From Phlyctochytrium arcticum (lineage: Eukaryota; Chytridiomycota; Chytridiomycetes; Chytridiales; Chytridiaceae), in assembly GCA_025602905.1 (NCBI GenBank), contig JAHLKI010000028.1, positions 1 to 64,000 on the forward strand: a stretch of DNA of 64,000 nucleotides, given 5' to 3'. The position numbers and the translations under genes are program-made. Position 1 is the first letter of the stretch. Every line of letters begins with the position of its first letter. Of the stretch, positions 31,385 through 43,028 are shown piece after piece. Under the pieces are notes generated by a model that worked only from the letters and a program-made list of their open reading frames with translations, was not told the origin of the DNA and ran no database searches.

Positions 31385-33868
31385 CTGCCCCGATCAGTAT
31401 ATACTTTCTCGTGATCAGGTTGTGATTCGTATTTGGACTTCTTTACCAAGGGGTTAATGGACCGCCTGAATGAGTATACGGAAAGGGAGTGGTAATAGTG
31501 TCTGTTTTTGTTTCATTATATCTACATTTTATTTTGCAAAAAGTTTTTTAAATCCATTTATGAACAGTTTCTGCACTAGTATGGGAGTATTTAGTAGAAA
31601 GTTGTTCTTACACATGGTATCCCTGTGAACAAAGACAATATGCTGCACACTGCTTCACCTTGCTTGACGAGGAATGCAAGCTGGAGCCTGTGTATGGATT
31701 TACACGGCACATACTATTTCACCCATTTCATCTATGCTATTCAGAATGAGGGTTGGTGCGGGAAGTACGGTGCACTTGGCAGTGCGGGTTTGGTTACGTA
31801 CCATGATCAGGACGGATCCGCTGACAGTTCCACGCGCATTGCCGCTGAGATGATGTTTGCAGGGCATCAAAGCGCTATCGCACCCGTAGGCCTCTGACTG
31901 CGCTCCACTGTCTTCAGCAGGATCCCTGGACATTGCAGCACTCATGATGATCCTTACACAGGTATAAAAAGAGTACAAATGATACGTTATACTCTGCACG
32001 TTACGAAAAGTAGTACGTTGTAGCTCCTCTTTCTTGCTTGGGTCGGCGGTTGCATATCTTACAGGTGTACAGATCTCTCACCAGGGAGTGGTGTATGTAC
32101 TTTGAGCGGAGATTCAACAAGAAGGGCAGTCCATATTTCAGTCCCAGTGGTAGTGAGTGGTAGTGTACGCACCAACTGTGCACGACTACGTATCAAAGAA
32201 ACTGCCAGCGTATGGGACGATCTTTTTCAAACAAAACATCTTGAGGAGACCAAGTACTACATATGATTGCAAGTCAGCAAGGTTGAAGACCCAAGGTTGA
32301 AGACGGATTGATGTTACATCAATCCACATTCACCGGTCGAATCCTACTCGTACTCTTTTGGCATGGCAGAGAGTAACCCGACAAGCACACCCATGCTTGT
32401 TCGGAGATTGTTAAAGGGGTACGATCCTTTGTTTGTTAGAAAGGATCATAAGACACACCTGGAATCAAACATTCCAAGGTTGAGTGTCATTGCTGGTGCC
32501 ATTGGCGCGTCGATACATTTCAGGCCGATCCCTTTCGTCGAGGCCAAACATCGAAAGGGGCGATAACTGCCATTCCGTATACTCTGGTTCCATATTGGCC
32601 TCTTTTACCCGCTGTGTTTTTCATTGTGTGTTTCGGTAGCGTCGTAGATACATATCATAGTCCCTGCATACAATTTTGAGGGTACACCGGATCATATCCG
32701 GTACACTGTTCTCATGTCTAGCTTTACAGTAGTAGCGGTCTCTAGCATCCCTCGCATGCTGAAACAGGCTGCCCTGAGGATCGGATTCAATAAATTACAG
32801 TTTCAATACAGCACCAAAAGTCTCCATATCCAGTACCTGCGTATCTGTTTTGCCAAGGATATGAGACATATATGAGCAATCGAAACACCATAAGTAGACT
32901 GGATGCTTCCCCTCTCAGGGCCATCGACCTTTTACAGTCAAGGTTTCGCGTGCCACTCACGTAGGGCTCCCAAATCTGAGGGTGGGAATCAAAATGACGC
33001 ATGAACAATTGTTGATAAACTCACTTGCCACGATTGCTTCCTCTTCGTCACACTCATTTGCCAGCACCTCCCGTGCATCGAGGTGCTGTTCATCGATTTG
33101 AACTGTCATTTGTGGTTATCATCAGGGGCGACGGTGATGGACTTTTGCGGAAAATCTATTCGTGTCCTAAAGAGTCGTTTGAGGGGAGACTCTTTATACA
33201 TGCGAGTGCGGAATAGGAGGTGGAAACACGGCACAATCTCAAGTCATTTACTAGATGAATAATAAGAGTGTTTGCTTTTGACCGCAGTGCTCATCCCAGA
33301 TGTTTAGAGGGTGTTCTCGTGCCTGTGCCCCCATGCAACTTTCCCACATTGTTAGCTGAATAAATCAGTCTCAAATGAGGAGCACCGCCGTACGTTCATA
33401 AACAAGATAATGAGAGGCAAGGCGGTTATGAAGCAGGGGAGATTGTGAAGAAAGAAGTCAATCTCGCCAGGGTATGTCATCAGGAGACTGGCAATTTTCT
33501 CTCTGACCAAAGGGGAGCTCTCGTTCATGCCATTTTCCCAAATAAATATTTGAACATGTCAGTTTCTCTCTCGTGCAACGAATTCAATGGCCATTTGTAG
33601 AAATGGGTAGACTTTCATTGCGTGCTCAATAAGTAGTACTTCCCGACTCAGTGACCGTATCGATGTTAAGACAAACTACAACTCACTTTGATGATTTTAG
33701 TAAGGTTGTGGTGTAGAACGGATTATGAGAGTGAGCCAGGATCTGACTATTCGAGTCGCCGCCTTCCATCTATGCTACGCCTCTTTATGGCTAGTAGTAC
33801 TCGGAGCTGACAACGCATGTATCCAGCACATGTTTCATAGTTATTATCTTTAATTTACACCGGACATT
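31385..33868. other. 2.5-kb gene-poor stretch
   Basis: No gene supported. Small frames exist (for example 32363-32566, starting MAESNPTSTPMLVRRLLKGY) but nothing confirms them. The stretch also holds the 3' flank of the ATPase-TPR gene. Confidence 0.4.
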
Positions 33869-36183
33869 TTAAAAGGGACCTTTAAAACATGGTAATTTTT
33901 GGTGCTGCCTGCTTAGTTTGTCCCGGATTTTGTGGATTTTTGCCATTAGTTTGTTCTTTGGCTCGTATCGTGAAAGGTAGAGAGCCCATAGCGCCAGAAA
34001 TCGGCGGAAAATGATCTTCAACGGAAAGTTGTAGCTCAAGTTGAGTCCAGTGGTGATGCACCACATTAACTCGCGGGGACGGTCCAGACGAAGGTTAATC
34101 TCTGCCAGAATGAGTAAGGTCAAGTGCACCTTGTGCTGCCTGGCCATCTTGGGGTCTCGGGCAATCAAATCGAGGAGATCGGAGTCTGATGAACCATATT
34201 GGCGAGGAGATGCCGAGAAAAGATTGGAATGCAAATGCTCAGGGACCAATGAGAGGTATGCCCTCATCTCCGCCTGGAAATGGTTGCTCAGCGGCAGTCT
34301 GGGCTGATCAGCAATATAGGCTCTCTCGGCGAGGGAACCGACAAGCTCAATCCGACTGGTTTCACGCACGCTCTTGGCTGACTTTTGATAAATTTCCCGT
34401 GCAGCCTCGAGCTTTGATCGATGAACAGGATCCATCTCTTCAGCGTCCTTCTGCATTTTCTCGCAAGGAACCTGTTCCTTACGCCATGCCTTCTCGTTGG
34501 TGCGACGAACTTTGCGAATGTCCCGCTCTAAGCGGCGAGCACTTGTGGGCATGGGGCATCCCAGCCATTCGAGAGCTTGTAAAGCATGGTCCTCTGAGTT
34601 TTCAATAGCAAAGCCCTTCCAAATGTAAGCCTCCGCCAATTGGCGGTGCCAGTCCGAGCGCGTGTCCGCAGTGCAGAGCGTTTCGTCTATTTCGTACTCA
34701 TCAACCATGAGAATAAGCCATTCATAGTGCCTCAGACTTTCAGAGACCAGGCCGTGATCGCAGTAAAAACCCGCCAGTTCTTCCATATATTTGATACATT
34801 TCATGACATGATCGGTTTTCAGATAATGCTCGAGCAGAGGAAATATGAGTGCCGGGCGCATGTCTTTGTTCTTTGTGATTCGATTTTCGTAATTTAGAGC
34901 TATGTTGAGATGAAGCTGCTGTCGTTGAGTGTCATCCATCGTGGTATAAATATAATTTCGTACAGTGTCCGACTTGAATTGATAAGTAAGTCCCTCTTGT
35001 ATACTGGGGGATTCGTATCGGGTGAGAAAGCCATATTTGTCATTTTGGTCAATGCTAGGGAACACTTGCTTTGGGAAGGCTTCGCTAAAGACACTAAAAA
35101 CATCGTCAACCCGAAATTGCTCGCCTAGGGCCGAAGCAATCTGGAGGAATAGTTGATAACTCCGGTCCAGCCGGCTGTATAGTACGGTGAGGACGGGGCA
35201 GCTACAGGAGCAACCCTCCTCGGGCAAGATTCGGTCGAACTAAAGTTGTTTCCTTGGGTGGTTAGGATCCCGTCTTGATCAATTATATACTGCCCCGACT
35301 CCTGAAAAACCAGGAGAAGAAACTTGATGAACAACGGCATTCCTTGACTTAGGTAGAAGATCTGCTCAACGATGTCGCGATGGACACCCTTGATGAGGGA
35401 TCCGGGCCAAGAGACAATGACCATGTCGTGTGTGTCAGCCAGGGTGAGCCCTTCCACTGTATGAATATCGAACGACGTCAAATTGTGTCGCGGCATCTTG
35501 TTGTAAACCACATTATTCTGCTCGTTTTCGTGGGTCTTGATTAATCGCGTGAAAATGAGAATTGGCAAGCCGTCCGGATTATAGGTTAGAACGTCATACA
35601 AAAGCTCCCAGGATGCAGAATCCATCCATTGAGCTTCAGGAAAACCAAGAATCACTTGATTGGAGGCAAGAGCAGCCTTGATCAAGCGACACACGACATC
35701 GCTGAGCTCTTCAACATGGCTTTTCCCGGAGACCAGGACGCCATTGTCCATTGGAGGAAGCTCGTATTCTCCTGGGAAGACTAGCCCAAACAAATGCGCG
35801 ACGCGGGTGTCATCGTAGCCAACTCGCTGCAAAGCAATTCTAATGGTGTCTTTCAGCGGTCTAAGCTGGATTGCATCTACGGCACCGAGGGGCGTCGCCA
35901 ACGCTGCCTCTGAACTGTTGATCTCCTTGTCTTCTGCGACACCTCTCAGTTTGCTTTGGCCTTGGCCTTGGGAGAAATCAGTTGTCGCATCAAATCGACT
36001 AGGTCTCGTAGTGATTGAAGCAGATGATGCAGAGCGCTGCATCTTGCCTGACCCTGGAGAGGTAATGGAGATTGATTTCCAACCGGAACCCTCCGGAGTA
36101 CCCATAAAGGATTTACGCGATCGTTGCCCGACTTGAAAGGTTCTAAATCGATTCCTGTTATACCCGGAGGGGTGAATGTGCAA
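33869..36183 (-). CDS. STAND-type ATPase / TPR protein resembling the C-terminal half of soluble adenylyl cyclases; N-terminal part missing
   Basis: Two long frames on the minus strand, 36183-35125 and 35227-33869, clearly belong together. The first holds a Walker-B-like segment (QVILGFPEAQWMDSASWELL), PILIFTRLIKT (sensor strand), VEGLTLADTHDMV and GMPLFIKFLLLVF, as in the ATPase module of ADCY10-type cyclases and LuxR/MalT-like regulators. The second has the winged-helix/TPR part: LYSRLDRSYQLFLQIASALG, YQFKSDTVRNYIYTTMDDTQ, then helical TPR-like repeats to a basic end. No P-loop and no cyclase catalytic domain were found upstream on this strand. The join near 35130-35270 is unclear: a GTATAT donor and TTTAG or ACAG acceptors exist but phase fits only a long intron. 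Probably a 5'-truncated or rearranged gene. Confidence 0.6.
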
Positions 36184-37823
36184 GATTTGAAGCTGACTGA
36201 AAACGAAGCGCTTGGTTTACTCAGAGCAGATCCACCCATATGCCTCTGTGATATCCGCCACTTTTACCTTCTGGGGCAAGTTATATTAAATGAATGCAAT
36301 GGATTGGTTGGCGCCCTGCGCATCACGATGCACGATGGATGGGATAACAAACCTTTGGGAACCTTTCAACGCTCTCACCCAATTCAAGTACTTCCCCTAT
36401 CTCTCGTTGCCCCCAAGTTCGTCAGTCATCTTTATGCGTCGGAACATATTTCGACGATGGTGGAAAAGTCTCAGGCGCACCAGCGCATCGCCAATCTCGC
36501 GGGTAGCGGTCCCATCTCGATCATTGCCAGATGCTGGGGGGTGAAATTGGATCGGATTCCGCAACCGCAACGGCAACAGCGTTCCAGATTGAAAAAGTCA
36601 TTCCAAGTCTTATCTCCAAGTATGCAAGAAGTTGGTGTGATGAACATTCACACGTATTCGGTACAGCAGCTGGTAAGTAAAACGAATTCTCATCGCAAAA
36701 AGCAAAGAGATTATAATTAACTATTCGGGTATATCCAGGGATTCCCGGGGCCAATCTCACATATGCTGCGGTGGTGCTGCATGCAGTATAATTGGTTACC
36801 AAAAAAAATATACCGGGAAGGGTACAAGGCACAACCGTGGCTCATTAGATTTTCTCTGCGAAAACGATCGAGGGATGGTGAAATATGGACACATCAGTTT
36901 TCCAACCGAACAAGAAGCGGACGAGAGACTGGATTGTACGTCTGCCAGTTTGAAGGGTGCGACGTCCGCGATGCAGTACACAAACGCTGACTCCGACGCC
37001 TGCAACATACCAGATCAATCTCGGGGATGCCTACGAGACATGAACCTGCCATGGAAAGCAACTTTTGGTGCTGCAGTATAATTGGTTACCAAAAAAAATA
37101 TACCGGGAAGGGTACAAGACACAACCGTGGCTCATTAGATTTTCTCTGCGAAAACGATCGAGGGATGGTGAAAATATGGACACATCAGTTTCCCCGCCGA
37201 ACATGAGGCGGACGAGAGACTGGTGATCATGAAGGCAGATCATCGACCATTGTCAACATCCACACGAATTCGGTACAGCAGCTGGTAAGTAAAACGAATT
37301 CTCATCGCAAAAAGCAAAGAGATTATAATTAACTATTCGGGCATATCCAGGTATTCCACGGGCCAATCTCACATATGCTTGCGGTCGTTAAAGCCAATGT
37401 CACATTGCAAAACTCGGCAGTAAAGTACAAGATAGACGAAATCAAAAGAAGGAATATGAAGGGCGCCATGTACTGGATCTTTTCTTGGCTGCAAGCTTCG
37501 GCAGCCCTGCGCGACGGTTCCCGGATTCGATTATTGCTCCAACTATTTTCGATTCAGGAAGAGAGGGCTTTTTGGGTTGGTACAAGTTCGGAAACATGGT
37601 TGTCTTTGAGAGAAAACAAGGGCAGGATATTAAATCCTGGGGTTATATCGATGGGACTGATGTCTATTTGTTTGATGTGTTATACGAAGGGCCAGTGGGA
37701 TCGACGACGAGACCCATATATTCGTCTTGGATAGGGGTTCTTCTTCTTCTCAATCATCTGAGGACCACACGACCGCCATACACTGGAATGATTGCGAAAA
37801 CCTTTATTTCAAATATTCCTTAA
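36124..37823 (+). pseudogene. Plus-strand gene with an internally duplicated exon-intron-exon segment, probably disrupted
   Basis: The frame 36124-36676 is open and protein-like (PPICLCDIRHFYLLGQVILN, GSGPISIIARCWGVKLDRIP, ending NIHTYSVQQL). It is followed by GTAAGT...ATATCCAG and a phase-0 exon (GFPGPISHML...). The same exon end, intron and exon start recur at about 37253-37384, where the second exon reads VFHGPISHMLAVVKANVTLQ and continues to about 37734. A 134-bp unique piece and a second repeated block lie between. The last part (37485-37823) is protein-like in another frame. One original gene probably sat here and was split by local duplication; its family was not recognised. The 5' end overlaps the start of the minus-strand ATPase frame. 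Confidence 0.45.
36643..37384 (+). repeat. Local direct repeats in the order A-B-spacer-B'-A'
   Basis: Block A (about 36643-36770) returns as A' (about 37253-37384) nearly base for base, including the intron GTAAGTAAAACGAATTC. Block B (about 36771-36932) returns as B' (about 37067-37222), starting GCAGTATAATTGGTTACC, with a one-base insertion and a few substitutions. All copies have the same orientation but the block order is swapped in the second set, so this is not a simple tandem duplication. Confidence 0.9.
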
Positions 37824-40800
37824 TATATCAACCCACATCCTGAGTGCTGAGGGGGGTTTTTCCCGTCGGCAGTCATCATCTGAAACATCAAAAATAAAAA
37901 ACCAAGAACGACCAAAGAAGAAAGAATCTCAGAGGAAGCCGGGCTCTGCCAAAAGAAATGAAAGAAAAAAAAATCAAAATCAAAGGAGGGGTAAAAGAAT
38001 GGAAAAAAAGACCTTCACCGACTCTTGCAGAATAAATGAAAAGAATGAATGAAGAAATTTGATGGAGCTGGGGTGTCGGAATCAAGGCGAACTATCTTAG
38101 GACTCATGTCACTCGCTGGGTGCACTATAGCTTGTGTGCACCACTACCCCGGGCATTACCAACAACTAGCATTCTCACGGGCTCTTATTGCATTATGGCC
38201 GAGTTCAATGCCAGTTTACCCTCCATCAACTTGTTCCACGTTGCAAAGGAGAAACCACTGGCATATATATGCGAAAAGAGAGGATGACCGGTATTGCCGT
38301 ACCAAGTGAAACAAGCTATAATGCCTGATGAAACGAGAGCAGCATTTCTACCGCCTTTCCAGCATCCCAAAAACGTTCATTATCCATTGTCAAAAAGCTC
38401 GAAATGGACTGAGGATGGATTTTCTGACCGGCCGGCCGTGTAATCATAAATGTAAACATCTAGTATCTCAAAAAAAAAATCAGGTTTCTTTGGCCCCAAA
38501 GTCTGCTGAACAACAAGGCTAAAAGCGTAACAGCTACATATAGCGAAAACGCCAAGGTCAAAACTTGCATGTTTGGGAGGGGGGCAAGGGGGTTGTCAGA
38601 TTACCGTTCCCGCTCTGCTTCCCCTAGACGCATGGGAAATGCGCAGTCTCATACCTTGGTTTTGATCGACAAAAACAAGAATGGGGTTAGAGAACTTTGC
38701 AGGGATAAGATACTGTGTTTTAGCGGAACACGTACCTATGTCGCTCTTTTTCTTCTTTTATGATTTTCATTGGCTTTCTGACAAGTTTAAACATTGGCTC
38801 ACATTCAGCACAAAAAAGCGTCTCGATTCTCCAAAACTCCAGAGTTATATGAAAGCGCATAGGTGAAACCTAAAGTATATATATAGCTATATGGGTCCAC
38901 GTTTGAGCCCCCCGGCGGGGGGGGGGGGCGTAATATTGGGAATGCCTCAGTTTGTCCCACCGACATACACGGCATAAGAAAGCTTTTTCTGTCGATGCCA
39001 CAGTACCAGCACGCCTCGCAGTTGCTGCAGAACTTGCGCAGGACGAGCTCAGTGAGAGTGCAGAAACTCTTTTCTGCAAGATTGAGGGGAGGAACCGCTA
39101 CAAAGTTGCAACATATCATCTTTTCATCTATATCACCACTATGTCGGCTATTATATCTCCTATATACAGTCCAAACAGAGAAAAGAGGTCGTGCAAAAAA
39201 ATCCGGCAGGCAACCAACGAGAAATTTAACCATGGAAAACATCAGCGATGAGACGCTGGCAGACGTATATGTGACTTTTTTGCAAGGTTGATATGGCCGA
39301 ATCAAAAAAAAATGACTAGAGATGCGTTCAACTGGCCTCGCTTCTTGGGGCGATTCATAGGTTTTGCGAGCTGGAAAAAAAAAACGGGTGCTGTCGTTGA
39401 TGTTGACCGTGAATGTATATTGCCCTTCCAGCAGTCCAACTTTCTTGAGTCTCCCATACAGACTCAAGGGTTGCATCATTCACATAACAAGTGGACTGGC
39501 ACGCTTCGACTATGAAAACCGTGACATTTGGTCCCACCGGACCGATTGTTTTTCCCAACGCACTCGCGTTAAAAAAAAAATCCGCTGGCGGGCATCATCA
39601 TATATAATGGTCTGATCGGCTCCCGTTTCATTATGTCGTAGTCATTTGAGGCTGGATGATTAGTATTCGATCGGATGGTCCGGAGAGCACAGTTGGGGGG
39701 CAGAGAGTAGAAGAGAGAGTTCCCCCAACCCCCTTTCAATACCTTTTTTTTGTCTTTCCTTTGCGTCAGTCATAAACTTATTACAAGGCTCAAGTGATGT
39801 ATCATACTTGGAGGACCAAGAACAAATGGTGTTGTTGGCAACAGTTTTCATCATCAGAGTCCAATTTTCATTTCTGTGTGACAGAGCGGCTGCTGGCGTT
39901 TTTTTCCCACACATTCCTGCCGGTTTTTATAAATGTCGTCAAGCACACACACTCTTGAGCCGATGTAAAGATAATTGTACTGGTTAGGTGTGTTTTGTTC
40001 TTTGTGGAAATTGCGGTTCGGTAAATAGTCGTAGGATCACCCTTCACATAATGCAAGGAGTCCGGGGGGAAACGCCGTCAACTAAAACTTTTGAGTTCAA
40101 CCACCATTCAAGACACGTCGTCATGTCACAATAGAGAATCAGACTAAAAGATACTTATATATGTAGGAATGGATCAACTTATATAGCGTGCGTATGTATC
40201 CTTTAAGTGCTCAGATCTCTGGTTGTTGTATTCACCATCGAGTACAAGTTGGTAAGTCCTCAACCACTCAACCAAGTGTATATACTCCCTAGCCGAGTAC
40301 ACTACTACGTGATGCATTGTGATCTCTCTCGAATGGTCATTGAATTCATAATACGAAATTGTATTTACAAAAAAAGAATCCATAACATTGTCAACATCTC
40401 CAACAATCCTCGAGCGATGCAATTTTTGTCCAAGGCGCGCTCGACGTCCATTCGAAATCGAGAACCCGGCGGCCATTCGTCAGTACTACTGATAGGCCGA
40501 CGATGTTTCCCGGTAGATGCTGACTTTCCTGAACGCGTCGACCTATAATGCTTGCCGCTCAGCTGGATGTGGATGTACTGTCCCGCAGCGTCGTCCTCTT
40601 TCAATCTCCCGTTACAGATTCAGCAGTTGCATTACACAGTCAGTTATCGTTCACGTACAAGGAGCTACATGCACCACCTGTGTCGAACGATGAAGGTGAC
40701 ACACTGGTCCAACGACCACTTCCCAAAGCGACCGGTAGTCTGGCAAAAACCCCGCCGGTGAGAATGGGCCGAATAAATAAACAAAGTCTGGCGTAATTTG

Positions 40801-41798
40801 GCTCTGCCGTAATGTCGGTAGTCTTCGGGGGTGCGCATACATTTTGTTTTGTGAGACTGGTACTGAGGCGGGATAATCATTTCCTTGGTCAAGAGCACAA
40901 GTTGGCATATTAGCTCCCTTCTAGCTTGTTGTTGTTTTTCCGGGCTGCGGCAGCGCACTCTGCTTGCTTTTGCCTTCTTGCGCTCTGTTTACTTCTGGTT
41001 TCCTTTGCCTGCCTTTGTGCCAGCGCGTCGCTCTGCTTTCTAGCTCATCGTCGCTGTTCGCTTGGGCGGCTTTCCCAACGTGCGACAACCTCATGTGTAA
41101 AGTGTTGTTGATCCCATCGTGTGTCTTGAAACGCTGGTACTTTATTGGTTTGTGGAAAACCCTAAAGTTGGGTAGACGGCCTGAGCAGGAAAATGGATGT
41201 GAGTGAGATGATATATCTGACACGAAAGAAGAAAAGCTCACCTTGGGGATCGTGTAAAGGTTGTTGAAGAATGTGACTGGGATCCTTGGCTCGCAGACAA
41301 TTGAGGGGTCAGTCTCTGCTCAATCAACGTGTGTGTGCCATGGTGGATGGCGGCTGTGTAGATTATAGCAGCAGCACGTAGCGTCGTGTCCGAATCTCGA
41401 TTAGATATATGACTCATCGTGCACGCAGTACTAGGGACATCCGTGTTGCAGCATATGCTCATTGCTTGATTGATTGATTCAAGGGGGCTTTGATAGTATG
41501 ATACGAACGTGCGCATGGGATCTTGCGTAATAGGCTGTGTTCCTTCAAACACAAAGGGATCCATCCACTCTGCACACACACACAGGCGGCCGGCGGTAGA
41601 TGATCCCAGAATAGTCCCCGTTTCTATTCATAGTCTCAGAGTCAAACTCACACCAAGAACACTTGGGGTTCCACCCTGAAATAGGCACAGGACACTCCAG
41701 CCGCAAAACGGCCGTTTTTTGCCGAGCGGCCGCTGTGTGTTTTTCCGCCCAAGCCCACAACGTCATCTTGCGCGGGGTGGGGTGCGGGTTCAGCTTCA
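37824..41798. other. 4-kb spacer with low-complexity sequence, no supported gene
   Basis: Purine-rich at 37880-38050, a CCCCCCGG/G-run at about 38909-38928, and many A-runs. A 224-codon minus frame (39479-38805) and a fragment at 40548-40660 that faintly recalls the N-terminus of AMP-binding enzymes (LSFTYKEL) were not convincing. Confidence 0.4.
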
Positions 41799-41806
41799 TA
41801 TAAAAA
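41799..41806 (+). promoter_or_regulatory. TATA box of the GDP-mannose pyrophosphorylase gene
   Basis: TATAAAAA 119 bp before the ATG, followed by a C/T-rich leader (CTTCCCTCTTTCACCTTCAC), the usual fungal arrangement for a strongly expressed gene. Confidence 0.65.
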
Positions 41807-41924
41807 GCAGAGCCTTGGTCTTCCCTCTTTCACCTTCACTCACTCAGCTCCAGCACTTTCCTTACTAGTAGCACCTACCTCCCACTACAAACAACCCCCC
41901 CACACACGAAAACCCGAAAAAACC

Positions 41925-43028
41925 ATGAAGGCCCTTATTCTCGTCGGTGGCTTTGGCACCCGTCTCCGCCCCTTGACCTTTTCCAAACCAAAGCCTCTCG
42001 TCGATTTCTGCAACACGCCCCTCATCCTCCTCCAGATCCAGGCTCTCGCTTCCGTCGGCGTCACAGACATTGTCCTCGCCGTCAACTACCAGCCCCAGGC
42101 CATGCTCGACGCCATGGCTCAAGTGGAATCTACCTACCGAGTCAAAGTTTCCTTCTCTATTGAAACTGAACCCCTCGGCACCGCCGGTCCTCTCGCCCTC
42201 GCTTCATCCATCCTCGCCAAGGACGACTCGCCCTTTTTCGTCTTGAATTCAGACGTCGTTTGCGAATTCCCTTTCCAGGAACTCCTGGCCTTTCACACGG
42301 CCCACGGCGGCGAAGGCACCCTCCTCACCACTCCCGTCGACGATCCCTCCAAATACGGTGTCGTCTTGACCTCCTCCCCAACCTCCTCACAAATCGACCG
42401 CTTTGTCGAAAAACCCAAACACTATGTAGGAAACCAAATCAATGCCGGCATCTACATCTTCAACCCCTCCATTCTCTCGAGGATCCAACCCGTCCCCACT
42501 TCCATCGAAAAGGACGTCTTTCCTCTCATGGCCCGTGACGCTCAACTCCACGCCATGCCCCTCCAGGGATTCTGGGCCGATGTCGGTCAACCAAAGGACT
42601 TTTTAACCGGCACATCCCTCTACCTCGCCTCCCTCGCTTCCAAATCCGCTTCTTCCCTCGCCACCACCTCCCCCTCCTCGGATAACTACACCATAATAGG
42701 CAACGTCCTCATCCACCCCTCGGCACGCATCGGCCCCGGCTGCAAAATCGGACCCAACGTCGTCCTCGGCCCCGACACGGTCATTGGCTCAGGCGTCCGC
42801 TTGGCTGATGCCGTCATCATGTCCAATTCCACAATCTCCAACAATGCCATGGTCAAACATTCCATCGTCGGATGGTCGTCTCGTGTCGGACAATGGGCTC
42901 GCTTGGACCGCATCACTGTCTTGGGAGAAGATGTCTCCATTGCCGATGAAATTTGCCTCAATGGAGCCTGTGTCTTGCCCCATAAATCTGTCTCGGAGAA
43001 TATCATGGAACCTCGCATTGTCATGTAG
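41925..43028 (+). CDS. MPG1/PSA1: Mannose-1-phosphate guanylyltransferase (GDP-mannose pyrophosphorylase)
   Basis: Intronless, 367 residues; the catalytic-subunit family is about 361. The nucleotidyltransferase domain starts at once with the signature GGFGTRLRPLT (residues 8-18) and KPKPLVDF. Later come PLGTAGPLALA, FFVLNSDVVCEFPF (metal-binding Asp), FVEKPKHYVGNQINAGIY, SIEKDVFPLMA and GFWADVGQPKDFL. From about residue 265 hexapeptide repeats form the left-handed beta-helix (NVLIHPSARIGPGCKIGPNV and on). Known reaction: mannose-1-phosphate plus GTP gives GDP-mannose, the donor for N- and O-glycans, GPI anchors and wall mannan; cytosolic and essential. Codon use is strongly biased to C-ending codons, consistent with high expression. 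Confidence 0.97.
   Translation: MKALILVGGFGTRLRPLTFSKPKPLVDFCNTPLILLQIQALASVGVTDIVLAVNYQPQAMLDAMAQVESTYRVKVSFSIETEPLGTAGPLALASSILAKDDSPFFVLNSDVVCEFPFQELLAFHTAHGGEGTLLTTPVDDPSKYGVVLTSSPTSSQIDRFVEKPKHYVGNQINAGIYIFNPSILSRIQPVPTSIEKDVFPLMARDAQLHAMPLQGFWADVGQPKDFLTGTSLYLASLASKSASSLATTSPSSDNYTIIGNVLIHPSARIGPGCKIGPNVVLGPDTVIGSGVRLADAVIMSNSTISNNAMVKHSIVGWSSRVGQWARLDRITVLGEDVSIADEICLNGACVLPHKSVSENIMEPRIVM

Noticed and set aside
38805..39479. 224-codon minus-strand open frame
   Set aside because: It lies in homopolymer-rich, low-information sequence, has many Cys and Tyr, no domain and no neighbouring exon or promoter. Probably chance.
40548..40796. Fragment resembling the N-terminus of AMP-binding enzymes (LSFTYKEL)
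   Set aside because: Only about 20 residues recall the family, with no continuation in any frame on either side. Not enough to call even a pseudogene.
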